A stretch of 8,103 nt of DNA from Aurantimonadaceae bacterium (GCA_003232595.1 QIIJ01000214.1:1-8103), one strand, 5' to 3'. Positions 1-6,635 are shown, numbered from the stretch's first letter. A program made the numbers and translations. Notes: a model not told the origin generated them from the letters alone.

Positions 1-83
1 TTGCCGTAAACCGGCACCATTGCCTGTTCGAGGCTGCCTGCCAGATCAGCGATATCGGATCTGCAATCGGTCATTTCGTTCAT
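1..83 (-). CDS. N-terminus of the next gene, probably the gp5/gpV-like baseplate spike; cut by window edge
   Basis: ATG 83 overlaps the hub stop as ATGA and has a GGGGG stretch about 9 nt upstream. Twenty-seven codons are visible, beginning MNEMTDCRSDIADLAGSLEQ and ending MVPVYG. Position directly after a gp27-like hub, together with the final VYG, fits the start of a gp5/phage baseplate assembly protein V spike, where the OB-fold usually opens with a phrase such as YGKYRG. The visible part is too short for a family call on sequence alone, so the product is an inference from context. That the gene is real is well supported by the overlap pattern shared with the other junctions. Confidence 0.6.
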   Translation of the reverse strand, partial: MNEMTDCRSDIADLAGSLEQAMVPVYG

Positions 84-1216
84 CTGACTGCCCCCAAAAC
101 ATCACCAAGGCCGCCTGCCTCCTCGCGCCCGAGCGCATTACGCAACACCTTGAATTTTTGCCGATAGCCATCCTGATCGAATTGATGTGTCACTGTATCG
201 ACATAGTAGAGACCCGAATAAAGGTCACCAACGCCTTCAATCACCACCGGCAAACCGGTCTTCAGCACATGGCCATAGATTGTCCCGTCCAATTCCCCTT
301 CCCCGCCAATAGACAAATCTCCCCGATTGGCCATTCCAAGAGCGAGCGCCTCGTTCTCTGCTTCGGTAGCTGTGGTGCGCCGATCAATTCGCGACTGCTG
401 ATTATCAGCATTGTTGGATGAAGAACGCGCAGCAATTGATCCCATCATCGGAATATCCGGCTCAACGGTCGCATCACCACCGGGGTCGCCGTTATCATCA
501 CGTACCGCATAGGAATAGCGGCGTGGTTGATGGCCATTGTTGACAGGCTTGAAATTACGACAACTGGTCTTTTGACCGGCATAGACCATGATCTGGGGTT
601 GAGGCTCATTTTCAATTCTGAGCGGACCAAAATAGACCTTGCCTTCTTCAAACAGCAGCTCATAGCCGTTTAGCTCGGCCCGCCGTTTCATGAATACAAT
701 ATCGGAGGAGCGTTGTTTGACGATAATGCCGCTGTGTCCAGGCCCGGAAAGTGGATCGAGCGCAATGCCGGCTTCGCCCGCAAGTTCGTTCAGGATGAGC
801 GTGTCCGATGTCCCCACCGGGTGCTCGCCCCATTTGCGCAGACGTGGCCCCAGGTCAAACAGCGCTGATTGATCGCGGGCAATGATAGTGACCGATGATG
901 TACCGGCATTGGCGGGGAAATCGGGTGTGCCCTGCAGGATAACGCCGCGCATTACCTCTTCTGTGCCGGTCTGAAAATCGGCAATTATTTCGATTGAGTT
1001 CCACGGGATCAACCGTTCATCATCGGCAACCAGCCAGCGATCGTTTTCATCGACCGGAGAAATAAAACTGATTGTCGCCTCACTGAAGCAGTCACGCGAT
1101 GCCTCAACCGCAATACTTGAAACAAAGGGGTAAAGATCGCTGATCTCTTCACCTTCAATGCGAATAATGCATTCGGCTGGTTGAACATAGGCATCACTGA
1201 ACAGGCTGAACAACAT
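80..1216 (-). CDS. Phage late control D / gp27-like hub protein (N-terminal half of Pvc8/VgrG type)
   Basis: This 378-residue hub protein converts the threefold spike to the sixfold tube at the baseplate. Seen in the chain (numbering from ATG 1216) are an N-terminal barrel with VSSIAVEASRDCFSEATISF (32-51), a second domain containing FMKRRAELNGYELLFEEGKV (175-194) and YFGPL, which is the usual gpD signature, the helix-strand block TATEAENEALALGMANRGDL (282-301) then SIGGEGELDGT, and the C-terminal VDTVTHQFDQDGYRQKFKVL (339-358) and RNALG. Two starts are possible: 1222 overlaps the LysM stop as ATGA but has AGGAGG only 1 nt away, while 1216 has it 7 nt away, so 1216 is preferred. No gp5 OB-fold or needle repeat follows in the same chain, unlike the fused Afp8 and VgrG. 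The stop overlaps the next start by ATGA. Confidence 0.94.
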   Translation of the reverse strand: MLFSLFSDAYVQPAECIIRIEGEEISDLYPFVSSIAVEASRDCFSEATISFISPVDENDRWLVADDERLIPWNSIEIIADFQTGTEEVMRGVILQGTPDFPANAGTSSVTIIARDQSALFDLGPRLRKWGEHPVGTSDTLILNELAGEAGIALDPLSGPGHSGIIVKQRSSDIVFMKRRAELNGYELLFEEGKVYFGPLRIENEPQPQIMVYAGQKTSCRNFKPVNNGHQPRRYSYAVRDDNGDPGGDATVEPDIPMMGSIAARSSSNNADNQQSRIDRRTTATEAENEALALGMANRGDLSIGGEGELDGTIYGHVLKTGLPVVIEGVGDLYSGLYYVDTVTHQFDQDGYRQKFKVLRNALGREEAGGLGDVLGAVR

Positions 1217-1218
1217 CC

Positions 1219-1545
1219 TCATTCCTCCTTTGCCGGAACAAGGATGGTCACGCCGCTCATATTCGAACGGTCGAAGGGATCGTCGTCAGGCTGCAGATTT
1301 GTGGCCGCAATATCTGTCGCGCACAAAAAGTTCCGGTTGGTATCTGCAATGCGCCACCAGCGGCGATCATCATTGAAAAACTGCATGCCCAACTGATCCA
1401 TCCGCTCGCCAGCCACGATCCGGTGTTCGAGCACCCCGGTCGCTGGGCCGATATTTCGTGGCATCAGGCCAGGAAAATCGTACCGGCCCAGCGGGTCAGG
1501 TTCAAACGGCGCTGAACGTGCGTAGCGTGAAGTGCGTTTTGCCAT
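1219..1545 (-). CDS. Stand-alone LysM-domain baseplate adaptor (C-terminal part of Pvc7 / tail protein X type)
   Basis: This is a 108-residue protein with a LysM-like domain. In contractile tails such domains (Afp7/Pvc7 C-terminus, T4 gp53, P2 gpX) join the tube/hub to the wedges and here need not bind peptidoglycan. Residues 1-38 form a basic, proline-containing lead (RYARSAPFEPDPLGRYDFPG). The LysM core is LEHRIVAGERMDQLGMQFFN (39-58), DDRRWWRIADTN (59-70), a variable turn, and the final strand GVTILVPAKEE. The paired WW before RIADTN is characteristic of the tail-associated version. ATG 1545 was chosen: it follows the upstream TGA as TGATG and has a GGGGG stretch 7 nt before it, whereas the preceding in-frame TTG adds one residue only. 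It most likely acts as a non-covalent partner of the tube initiator encoded just upstream. Confidence 0.9.
   Translation of the reverse strand: MAKRTSRYARSAPFEPDPLGRYDFPGLMPRNIGPATGVLEHRIVAGERMDQLGMQFFNDDRRWWRIADTNRNFLCATDIAATNLQPDDDPFDRSNMSGVTILVPAKEE
1224..1229 (-). promoter_or_regulatory. Consensus ribosome binding site of the hub gene
   Basis: AGGAGG lies 7 nt before ATG 1216 and only 1 nt before ATG 1222. The spacing favours translation from 1216, with a 2 nt gap after the LysM gene stop rather than an overlap. Confidence 0.75.
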
Positions 1546-2192
1546 CAAATTACCCCCGCTACCGCAGTGCCCACTTCATCGGCAAGATGCAGGGTGGAGG
1601 AAACCAGCTGACGTATCTTTTCCACGTCGTAAAAGAGATTGGCGCTTTCGATGACCTGCATGCCAAGTGCTGCCTCAGCCCTGATCGGTATGAGGCTGGA
1701 CAGGTGTGCTTTTTCTTCAATGCTGATCGATGTGAGAAATACCGGCAGCAGATAGTGGCCCCAGAAAAACAGCAGCACAGATGGATGTTCGCGGTGAAAC
1801 AGGGCCCGTTCTCCACCCGCTCCCAGGCTGGAAAGCACATTTAGCCCCGCCGGACCCTGCACCTTCGGCTCAACCATGGACCGCAGCGTGTCAATCTCCG
1901 GCTGTACGCCAAACGTTGCGGCAATCGGGTTACCGTTATCCATCCGGTCAGTGGCATCAAGCAGGATATTGGCCGTAAATTTTTCAGCTTCCATGGTAAC
2001 ACCCTGTGCGGCGCGGGCGGTATCGAATGGCGTTGTAAAACTGTAACCACCGCGATTGGATGGCAGATCACCGTTTTGAACCGATATCTGGCGGCTGCGG
2101 GTAATCGTTTCAGGATTAAACTCGAACGACAACAGCAGCGGCGGCAGCGAGAGGCCATATTCAACCAGAATTCCGCGAGTCACCTTGGCCAT
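1545..2192 (-). CDS. CIS tube-initiator protein, N-terminal-domain-only version of Pvc7/Afp7
   Basis: This 215-residue tube-fold protein sits between the hub and the first tube ring and lets tube polymerisation begin. Family marks are LSFEFNPETITRSRQ (21-35), where the FNP-x-T-[IL]-x-R-S-R pattern is typical, ANILLDATDRMDNG (74-87), IDTLRSMVEPK (100-110), and the strand series PSVLLFFWGHYLLPVFLTSI (137-156) followed by IPIRAEAALGMQVIES (168-183), matching the usual NPIRAEVxVxMxV end of the domain. In Afp and PVC the LysM domain is part of the same chain; here it is encoded by the next gene. The start ATG 2192 has GGGAGGG 4 nt upstream, inside the end of the small gene. The TGA stop shares one base with the ATG of the LysM gene, so the two are probably made in step. 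Confidence in the family is high. Confidence 0.93.
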   Translation of the reverse strand: MAKVTRGILVEYGLSLPPLLLSFEFNPETITRSRQISVQNGDLPSNRGGYSFTTPFDTARAAQGVTMEAEKFTANILLDATDRMDNGNPIAATFGVQPEIDTLRSMVEPKVQGPAGLNVLSSLGAGGERALFHREHPSVLLFFWGHYLLPVFLTSISIEEKAHLSSLIPIRAEAALGMQVIESANLFYDVEKIRQLVSSTLHLADEVGTAVAGVI

Positions 2193-2449
2193 TGCACCCT
2201 CCCTGATCGGGCAGGTTCAGACTTTGAACTGCCCAGTTGGCGATGCACACCCGTTGCAATCCTGTTGGCAATTGCATCATTGCCTTGCAAAGGTGAGGAC
2301 ACTGAAACAGTTTGCGTCAGCCGGGCAATTGCCTGATCTCCGGTTACCGGGGTATCGGCCAATGCGCGTGCCACCGCATTGCCAAGTGCCCGTTCCCGGC
2401 CTGCAAATTCAGGCGGCAGATGCAGGGTCAAATTGTCTATCTTCAACAT
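2180..2449 (-). CDS. Small eCIS-associated protein, function unknown
   Basis: This is an 89-residue protein whose start lies inside the end of the ATPase gene. Two consecutive ATG codons are present (2452 and 2449). AGGAGG lies only 2 nt from the first but 5 nt from the second, so 2449 is preferred. The N-terminus IDNLTLHLPPEFAGRERALG followed by NAVARALADTP, and later ANRIATGVHRQLG, resembles small proteins in many eCIS loci that begin with a short strand ending in LxLPG or similar and continue as two amphipathic helices rich in Ala and Leu. It has no cysteine, signal peptide or membrane segment. The last codons overlap the start of the tube-initiator gene by 13 nt. The strong ribosome site and overlaps on both sides argue that it is a real gene. 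By context it could be a partner of the ATPase or of the tube initiator; neither is demonstrated. Confidence 0.8.
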   Translation of the reverse strand: MLKIDNLTLHLPPEFAGRERALGNAVARALADTPVTGDQAIARLTQTVSVSSPLQGNDAIANRIATGVHRQLGSSKSEPARSGRVQWPR

Positions 2450-3752
2450 CATTTCCTCCTTTCAGATAGGTCGCGAGGGGTCCAAGGTCGTCAAACGTGT
2501 GGCGGGTACCGTCCTTGCACAATTCCCGCCAAACCCCTTGTGTGAGGAGCCTCATATTGACCGGCACCCCCTCGGCGGCGGCCATATGCGCCGCATGCAG
2601 GGCTGCATTTTCAATTCCCGCGCCAGTCAGTTGCACCGCTCCGGCCAGCAGATCGAAATTAACCGCATGATCCAGTGGTGCCCGTGGCGGGATATGCCGT
2701 CGCCAAAGCCGCTCACGCTCCGGTTTTTCAGGCAGCAGAAATTCCACGACCACCTGAAAGCGGCGCAGGAACGCGCTATCAATGGAACTGCGCAGATTGC
2801 TGGTCAAAATGCAGGGGCAGTGCTGGTTTTCAATGCGCGACAAAAGGTGTGATACTTCCATATTGGCATAGCGGTCGCGCGCTTCCTTGACATCGCCGCG
2901 ACGGCCGAACAGGGCGTCAGACTCATCAAAAATCAATACCGTATCGCTGCCATTGACGCTGTCGAACAGGGCGTTGAGGTTTTTTTCCGTCTCGCCGATA
3001 TATTTGGAGACCAGTTGTCCGAGATCGACCCGGTAAAGCGGCCAGCCGATTTCAGCAGCAACAACCGACGCCGCCAGCGTCTTGCCGGTGCCGGAAAAAC
3101 CCGAAAACAGGGCGATGGGACCACCACAGCGTTTCCCCCCCCAGGCATCAACCACCACAGTCCGCTGGCGGATAAATGCAAGATATTCATGCAGCATGCG
3201 CAGACAGGGAGGTGAAACAATGAGGTCTTCCCATCCTGCTTTGCGGGTGACTGGCACAGTACCGGGTGGTGGATTTGCTGTTTCTGCCCCGAAAAGTGCT
3301 GCCCGCAACCGTTTGCCGCAATGCAAAAACTCCCGCCCCTTATGCCGCTCAACAGATACAAGCCCGAGCGACAGCAGCAGACCATCGGGTCGTATTTCAT
3401 GCAACAACGCCTCATGGTCCTCGACCGGCAACGAATAGAGCGCCTTGATGAGACGCAGGCTGGGTGCATTGGAGCGGGTTTCACCGGGCAATGCCGCATA
3501 GGCAAATGACACGACAAAAGACAATTCCGGTGCAGCAATTGCCGCCAGAATATCCATCGCCAGTTGCGAGAGCTGCGGCAAACCGGGCAAATCCCAGCTT
3601 CCGTTTCCACGCGCGGAAAAAACCCTGGCCTGAATTTCCGAAAGCTTTTCAAGATCACTTGCGCCGGTAACAGCACCCGTGCGGGATTGCTGCAGCAATG
3701 TGCACAACACCTCAATACGTTCCCATTCAGGCAAAAGCGCATGCGGGTTCAT
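2409..3752 (-). CDS. AAA+ ATPase of the eCIS (Pvc15/Afp15 type)
   Basis: This 447-residue protein is the locus ATPase. In PVC the homologue is needed for particle assembly or cargo loading, and it is unrelated in domain plan to the ClpV recycling ATPase of type VI secretion. Residues 1-165 form a helical N-terminal domain of the family. The AAA+ core starts near WGGK (204-207): Walker A GFSGTGKT (218-225), the YIGETEKNL segment (251-259), Walker B VLIFDESD (272-279) with the catalytic Asp-Glu, sensor 1 Asn319 in TSNL, and Arg330/Arg331 in FLRRF as finger candidates. The sensor 2 position reads GAGIENA (377-383), where many AAA proteins have an arginine. All catalytic residues needed for hydrolysis look intact. 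The start ATG 3752 overlaps the cap stop (ATGA); the 3' end overlaps the next small gene by about 40 nt. The coding strand has a G8 run at the WGGK codons. Confidence 0.96.
   Translation of the reverse strand: MNPHALLPEWERIEVLCTLLQQSRTGAVTGASDLEKLSEIQARVFSARGNGSWDLPGLPQLSQLAMDILAAIAAPELSFVVSFAYAALPGETRSNAPSLRLIKALYSLPVEDHEALLHEIRPDGLLLSLGLVSVERHKGREFLHCGKRLRAALFGAETANPPPGTVPVTRKAGWEDLIVSPPCLRMLHEYLAFIRQRTVVVDAWGGKRCGGPIALFSGFSGTGKTLAASVVAAEIGWPLYRVDLGQLVSKYIGETEKNLNALFDSVNGSDTVLIFDESDALFGRRGDVKEARDRYANMEVSHLLSRIENQHCPCILTSNLRSSIDSAFLRRFQVVVEFLLPEKPERERLWRRHIPPRAPLDHAVNFDLLAGAVQLTGAGIENAALHAAHMAAAEGVPVNMRLLTQGVWRELCKDGTRHTFDDLGPLATYLKGGNDVEDRQFDPASAA
2455..2460 (-). promoter_or_regulatory. Consensus ribosome binding site inside the ATPase gene, serving the small gene
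   Basis: AGGAGG lies within the last ATPase codons, 5 nt upstream of ATG 2449 and 2 nt upstream of ATG 2452. It supports translation of the small overlapping gene and favours the second ATG. Confidence 0.78.
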
Positions 3753-4813
3753 GACCAGATATCCCCGATTGTGATGATCAGTGGATTGCTGCGCCGCAAG
3801 GTGCCGTTGTCATTGCGTTCAACAAACAGCAGATATTGGCGTGGTTCCGTTCCCGGTGGCAGATCGACATTGAGCGTTGCCACCACACCTGGATCGGCCT
3901 CGGGATCAATCTGCAATTGTCCAATACTGCCTGACTGGGCGGGAATTTGCCTTGTATCCCGGGGCCCGTCCAAATCCACCCAAACACCTTTGGCCGATTG
4001 CTGCCAGATTATGTCTATATCTTCTCCATCTGGTCCGGCAATCCACACAGGTACTGATGCGGGTGCTCCGGCGAGTGGAAACGACAATGTCTGGACAATC
4101 TCATTTGTTGCCGAAATCAGGGTGACCTGCGGCACCCAGTTGACATCGCTGCCAGCCTCCAGTTGCGGGCTTGGGATCACACCGACAGGTAATACCGGGT
4201 CATCCCTGGCCTCAAGGTCGGCACGGCTGTCCAGCGACAATCCACCGGCAACCAGAGGCGCATCAGGTCTGACAAACCGACGCGGTTCTATCGGGATCAG
4301 CGTAAACTCGTAAAGCAGCGATGGTCGATAGGTCGTGTCGCCCTGGGTCGACCATATCTGATTGATCTCATCGCTTGAAAGCGGCGATAGAATGGCCCGC
4401 AGATAAACCCCCAGGGCATCGTCATTCATCTCCGGGCTTTCATAGAAATGTCGCAGAACCTCGCCCAATACCCTAAAATCAATTTCGCTTTCGCTCACTT
4501 GAACTTCTACAGCATTGGTTCCCTCTCCGACTGTTTCTGAACCGGCCGCCGAAAAGGCGGTGATCATGCAGAAAGTTCGCACCTGCCAGCGATTATGCAG
4601 CGCGTCATCACCGAAAAGGCCGGACGGTTCAAAGCGATAAAAGAACAGGTTGAGATAGCCTCTGCTGGCATTCGCTTCTCGTGTCTTCATCAGGCTGGAA
4701 GGTGTGTCGACGGTTACATCGTATGTGTCATCGGTTGTAAACAATGCCGACGCCAATCGGGCGCGAATAAGTTCCGTGACATTTGACAAAATGGAGGGAG
4801 CCGGAATCGCCAT
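3749..4813 (-). CDS. DUF4255 / Pvc16-N family tail cap (terminator) protein with extra beta-rich C-terminal region
   Basis: In Afp and PVC this family caps the end of the tube and sheath away from the baseplate and so ends polymerisation. The N-terminal 185 residues carry the DUF4255 pattern: SILSNVTELIRARLASAL, then RGYLNLFFYRFEPSG (51-65), the HNRWQVRTFCMITAF strand (73-87), ESEIDFRVLGEVLRHFYESP (108-127), and YRPSLLYEFTLIPIEPRRF (162-180). After a linker, residues 225-354 look like an added immunoglobulin-like beta sandwich, with PQVTLISATNEIVQTLSFPL, PVWIAGP and a final strand SNPLIITIG. The start ATG 4813 has GAGGAA 8 nt upstream and lies 1 nt after the preceding stop. The stop overlaps the ATPase start by ATGA. 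No membrane anchor is visible. Family assignment is firm; the Ig-like reading is inference from strand pattern. Confidence 0.93.
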   Translation of the reverse strand: MAIPAPSILSNVTELIRARLASALFTTDDTYDVTVDTPSSLMKTREANASRGYLNLFFYRFEPSGLFGDDALHNRWQVRTFCMITAFSAAGSETVGEGTNAVEVQVSESEIDFRVLGEVLRHFYESPEMNDDALGVYLRAILSPLSSDEINQIWSTQGDTTYRPSLLYEFTLIPIEPRRFVRPDAPLVAGGLSLDSRADLEARDDPVLPVGVIPSPQLEAGSDVNWVPQVTLISATNEIVQTLSFPLAGAPASVPVWIAGPDGEDIDIIWQQSAKGVWVDLDGPRDTRQIPAQSGSIGQLQIDPEADPGVVATLNVDLPPGTEPRQYLLFVERNDNGTLRRSNPLIITIGDIWS

Positions 4814-4814
4814 T

Positions 4815-5813
4815 CTACCAGTTCCTCAAATAACGCCGGGACGCGATGCTGCTGCCGGAATAGGAAACCGGGGCCAGGGGTTTTCTTTGCGGGGCTGGTT
4901 TCGGTGGATCAATGCGAATTTCCAGAGAGCCGATGTGAACTTTAGGCACCGCAGTTTGAACTGGTTTATTGGTAGCGTGTTGGCGGTTTTCGGGGTGTTG
5001 CATCAATGCCTGCCGAGGGTGATTTCCGACATCAATCATCGTCGCGATGATCGCCTCGGCAGCAGACTGCAATGTCGAAGAATGCGCCGCATCTGCCGGT
5101 TGTGGCGGCAAGGTTTCCGACTGTGGGGATGCTTCGGCATTGGGAGATTCTACCGACATCATGGCTTCAGGATTGTTTTCCGAAACTGCAATTGCCGGAA
5201 CCGCCGTAGTCGATACAGGCGGCTGCGGTAACTTGCCGGATGTCAATCCGGAAGATGGCGAACTGGCTTCCTGTGCAATCTGCCGGGCAATTGTGGTCGT
5301 TGTCTTTGACCTGGAAGTTTCCTTTGTCGATATTGGCTCTTTGCCGGTGTTGGGTTTTTCAGACACGGCCTTGACCATCGCTGCCACAACTTCCGGTTTT
5401 TGAGGGTGCGATAGAACAGTCTTGCTTTGTCCGTCGTTAACTCCATCCAATGTATTGTTGGGATCGGGCCGTTCTGCTGTTGGTGCGGTTGCAATGCCAG
5501 CCGGTGCCGTCAGATCAGCACTTGCCAGAACATCGTCATGTTCTTGCGGCTGATCGACACTTTCCCGTAAGGCAACAGCAATCGATTTGGCCGGTCGCAT
5601 ATCAACGGGGGACTGCCCCATCGTAGTTGGTGGAGACTGTGCTTCTGGAAGGCCATGTACATGCTCCTCCTGAGGCAATTGTGTACCTGCAATCTGCTTG
5701 CCAGGCAATTCTATATCAGGCACCCGGGTGCTGCGTACCGGCAAATTGGCATCCGCCGCGACTGCACGGAACAGACTATTCTTGCTAAAATTTATGCTGG
5801 GCTTTCGGCTCAT
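4815..5813 (-). CDS. Long, probably disordered eCIS-associated protein with a short C-terminal motif; function unknown
   Basis: This 332-residue protein has no cysteine and is rich in Pro, Ser, Thr, Ala, Gln and Glu over about residues 25-290, with no obvious fold. A short helix is possible around 246-262 (SSTLQSAAEAIIATMID). The last 42 residues differ: KVHIGSLEIRI (291-301) looks like a beta hairpin, followed by the proline-rich PPKPAPQRKP (303-312), and the end RRYLRNW carries the only tryptophan. From memory, eCIS loci in other bacteria encode variable proteins ending in a similar motif (IG-x-x-E-[VI]-R, a proline stretch, then a terminal YLR), so the tail may be a docking peptide. The start ATG 5813 overlaps the upstream stop by ATGA, with GAGGA upstream. 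It precedes the cap gene by 1 nt. It could be an assembly helper, a tether between cap and sheath, or an internal tube filler; none is shown. Confidence 0.72.
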   Translation of the reverse strand: MSRKPSINFSKNSLFRAVAADANLPVRSTRVPDIELPGKQIAGTQLPQEEHVHGLPEAQSPPTTMGQSPVDMRPAKSIAVALRESVDQPQEHDDVLASADLTAPAGIATAPTAERPDPNNTLDGVNDGQSKTVLSHPQKPEVVAAMVKAVSEKPNTGKEPISTKETSRSKTTTTIARQIAQEASSPSSGLTSGKLPQPPVSTTAVPAIAVSENNPEAMMSVESPNAEASPQSETLPPQPADAAHSSTLQSAAEAIIATMIDVGNHPRQALMQHPENRQHATNKPVQTAVPKVHIGSLEIRIDPPKPAPQRKPLAPVSYSGSSIASRRYLRNW

Positions 5814-6631
5814 TGGAGATATTCCTCTGTCAGGCCGCCTTTTTCATTGGAAATTCGCGCAACATAGGCCTTGCGGCGCTGGCGCGAGAGCACAAGAATA
5901 TCCATTTCGCTCCAGCCGTATGCGCTGGCAATAGTGTGCACATCGTCAAGTGGACCACCCGCAAGCTGCCGCAGCCACCGGGTAACATTGATGGGTACAA
6001 GATTGGCCGAATTGCATTCCGGACAATCAGCCGCCACACAAAACGGCATGGCAGGTGCCATGTCTTCAATCGCCGCCTCTATTTTTGCCACCCATTTTGC
6101 GGGGAACTTTTTTCGTTTCGTTTGGCTGTCACGAACTGACACACAACGCCAGAACAATTCCCTTGCAGCAGCACTTTCATCATCAATACCGGCAACCGCG
6201 AGTTGATCACCGCCAGTCGGCACAGAAATATCAACAGCTTTTCCGTCAATTTCTATGGTGGATTTTGGATATCCTGCCCTTGCGCTCGTCACTGGCAAAT
6301 CAGCAAGGTCAACTGAAAAATCAAATGGTTCTGAGCATTTTTCACAGTCATAAGTGAGCCATTGCAACGACATGCCAAACCGGGCGGCAAGTGCGGCAAG
6401 CACAAATCGAAGATCAACCACACTGAGTTGCTCAAGGCGTTTCAATTCAACCGCAGCAGATCCGACAGACTGAACTGCGCTGGCCGCACATCGCAGCATG
6501 ATTTCGGGAACATTGCGCCCGGTTGCATAAATCAGAGCAAGATCAAGTTCGAGCGCACCGTCAATTGTGCGCCAAGTAATCTGCTTTGAGACCCCGCCAT
6601 CCGCCCGTGCCAGTCCTCCAGGTAGCTCCAT
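5810..6631 (-). CDS. T4 gp26/gp51-like baseplate-hub assembly chaperone family protein with CxxC pairs
   Basis: This 273-residue protein resembles a family found in many eCIS loci and related to T4 baseplate hub assembly chaperones (gp26/gp51). Family-like features are the opening ELPGGLARADG, a helical repeat region with NVPEIMLRCAA and LSVVDLRFVLAALAARFG, a first metal-type pair CEKC (Cys96, Cys99) followed by FDFSVDLADLPV, a second cluster CVAADCPEC (Cys198, 203, 206), and a C-terminal helix HTIASAYGWSEMDILVLSRQ then RRKAYVARI. The two CxxC pairs probably form one zinc ribbon, although about 100 residues separate them. I chose ATG 6631, 4 nt after the tube stop; a TTG at 6658 inside the tube gene is the alternative and adds 9 residues. 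The C-terminus overlaps the next gene by ATGA. By family it should help assemble the hub, probably without joining the mature particle. The family call comes from memory of motif patterns, so the exact role is inferred. Confidence 0.78.
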   Translation of the reverse strand: MELPGGLARADGGVSKQITWRTIDGALELDLALIYATGRNVPEIMLRCAASAVQSVGSAAVELKRLEQLSVVDLRFVLAALAARFGMSLQWLTYDCEKCSEPFDFSVDLADLPVTSARAGYPKSTIEIDGKAVDISVPTGGDQLAVAGIDDESAAARELFWRCVSVRDSQTKRKKFPAKWVAKIEAAIEDMAPAMPFCVAADCPECNSANLVPINVTRWLRQLAGGPLDDVHTIASAYGWSEMDILVLSRQRRKAYVARISNEKGGLTEEYLQ

Positions 6632-6635
6632 GGCA

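Noticed and set aside
2979..2986. A AAA AAC heptamer in frame in the ATPase, resembling a -1 frameshift site
   Set aside because: It is produced by the conserved GETEKNL protein segment. A -1 shift would meet a stop after about 17 codons and remove Walker B, and I see no obvious stimulatory structure. Probably coincidence.
3564..4313. A 249-codon open frame on the plus strand across the cap and ATPase genes
   Set aside because: It lies antisense to two well-supported genes, has low-complexity composition with no family motif, and no ribosome site was evident. The other plus-strand open frames, such as 5047-5403, 4704-5231 and 20-421, are the same kind of shadow.
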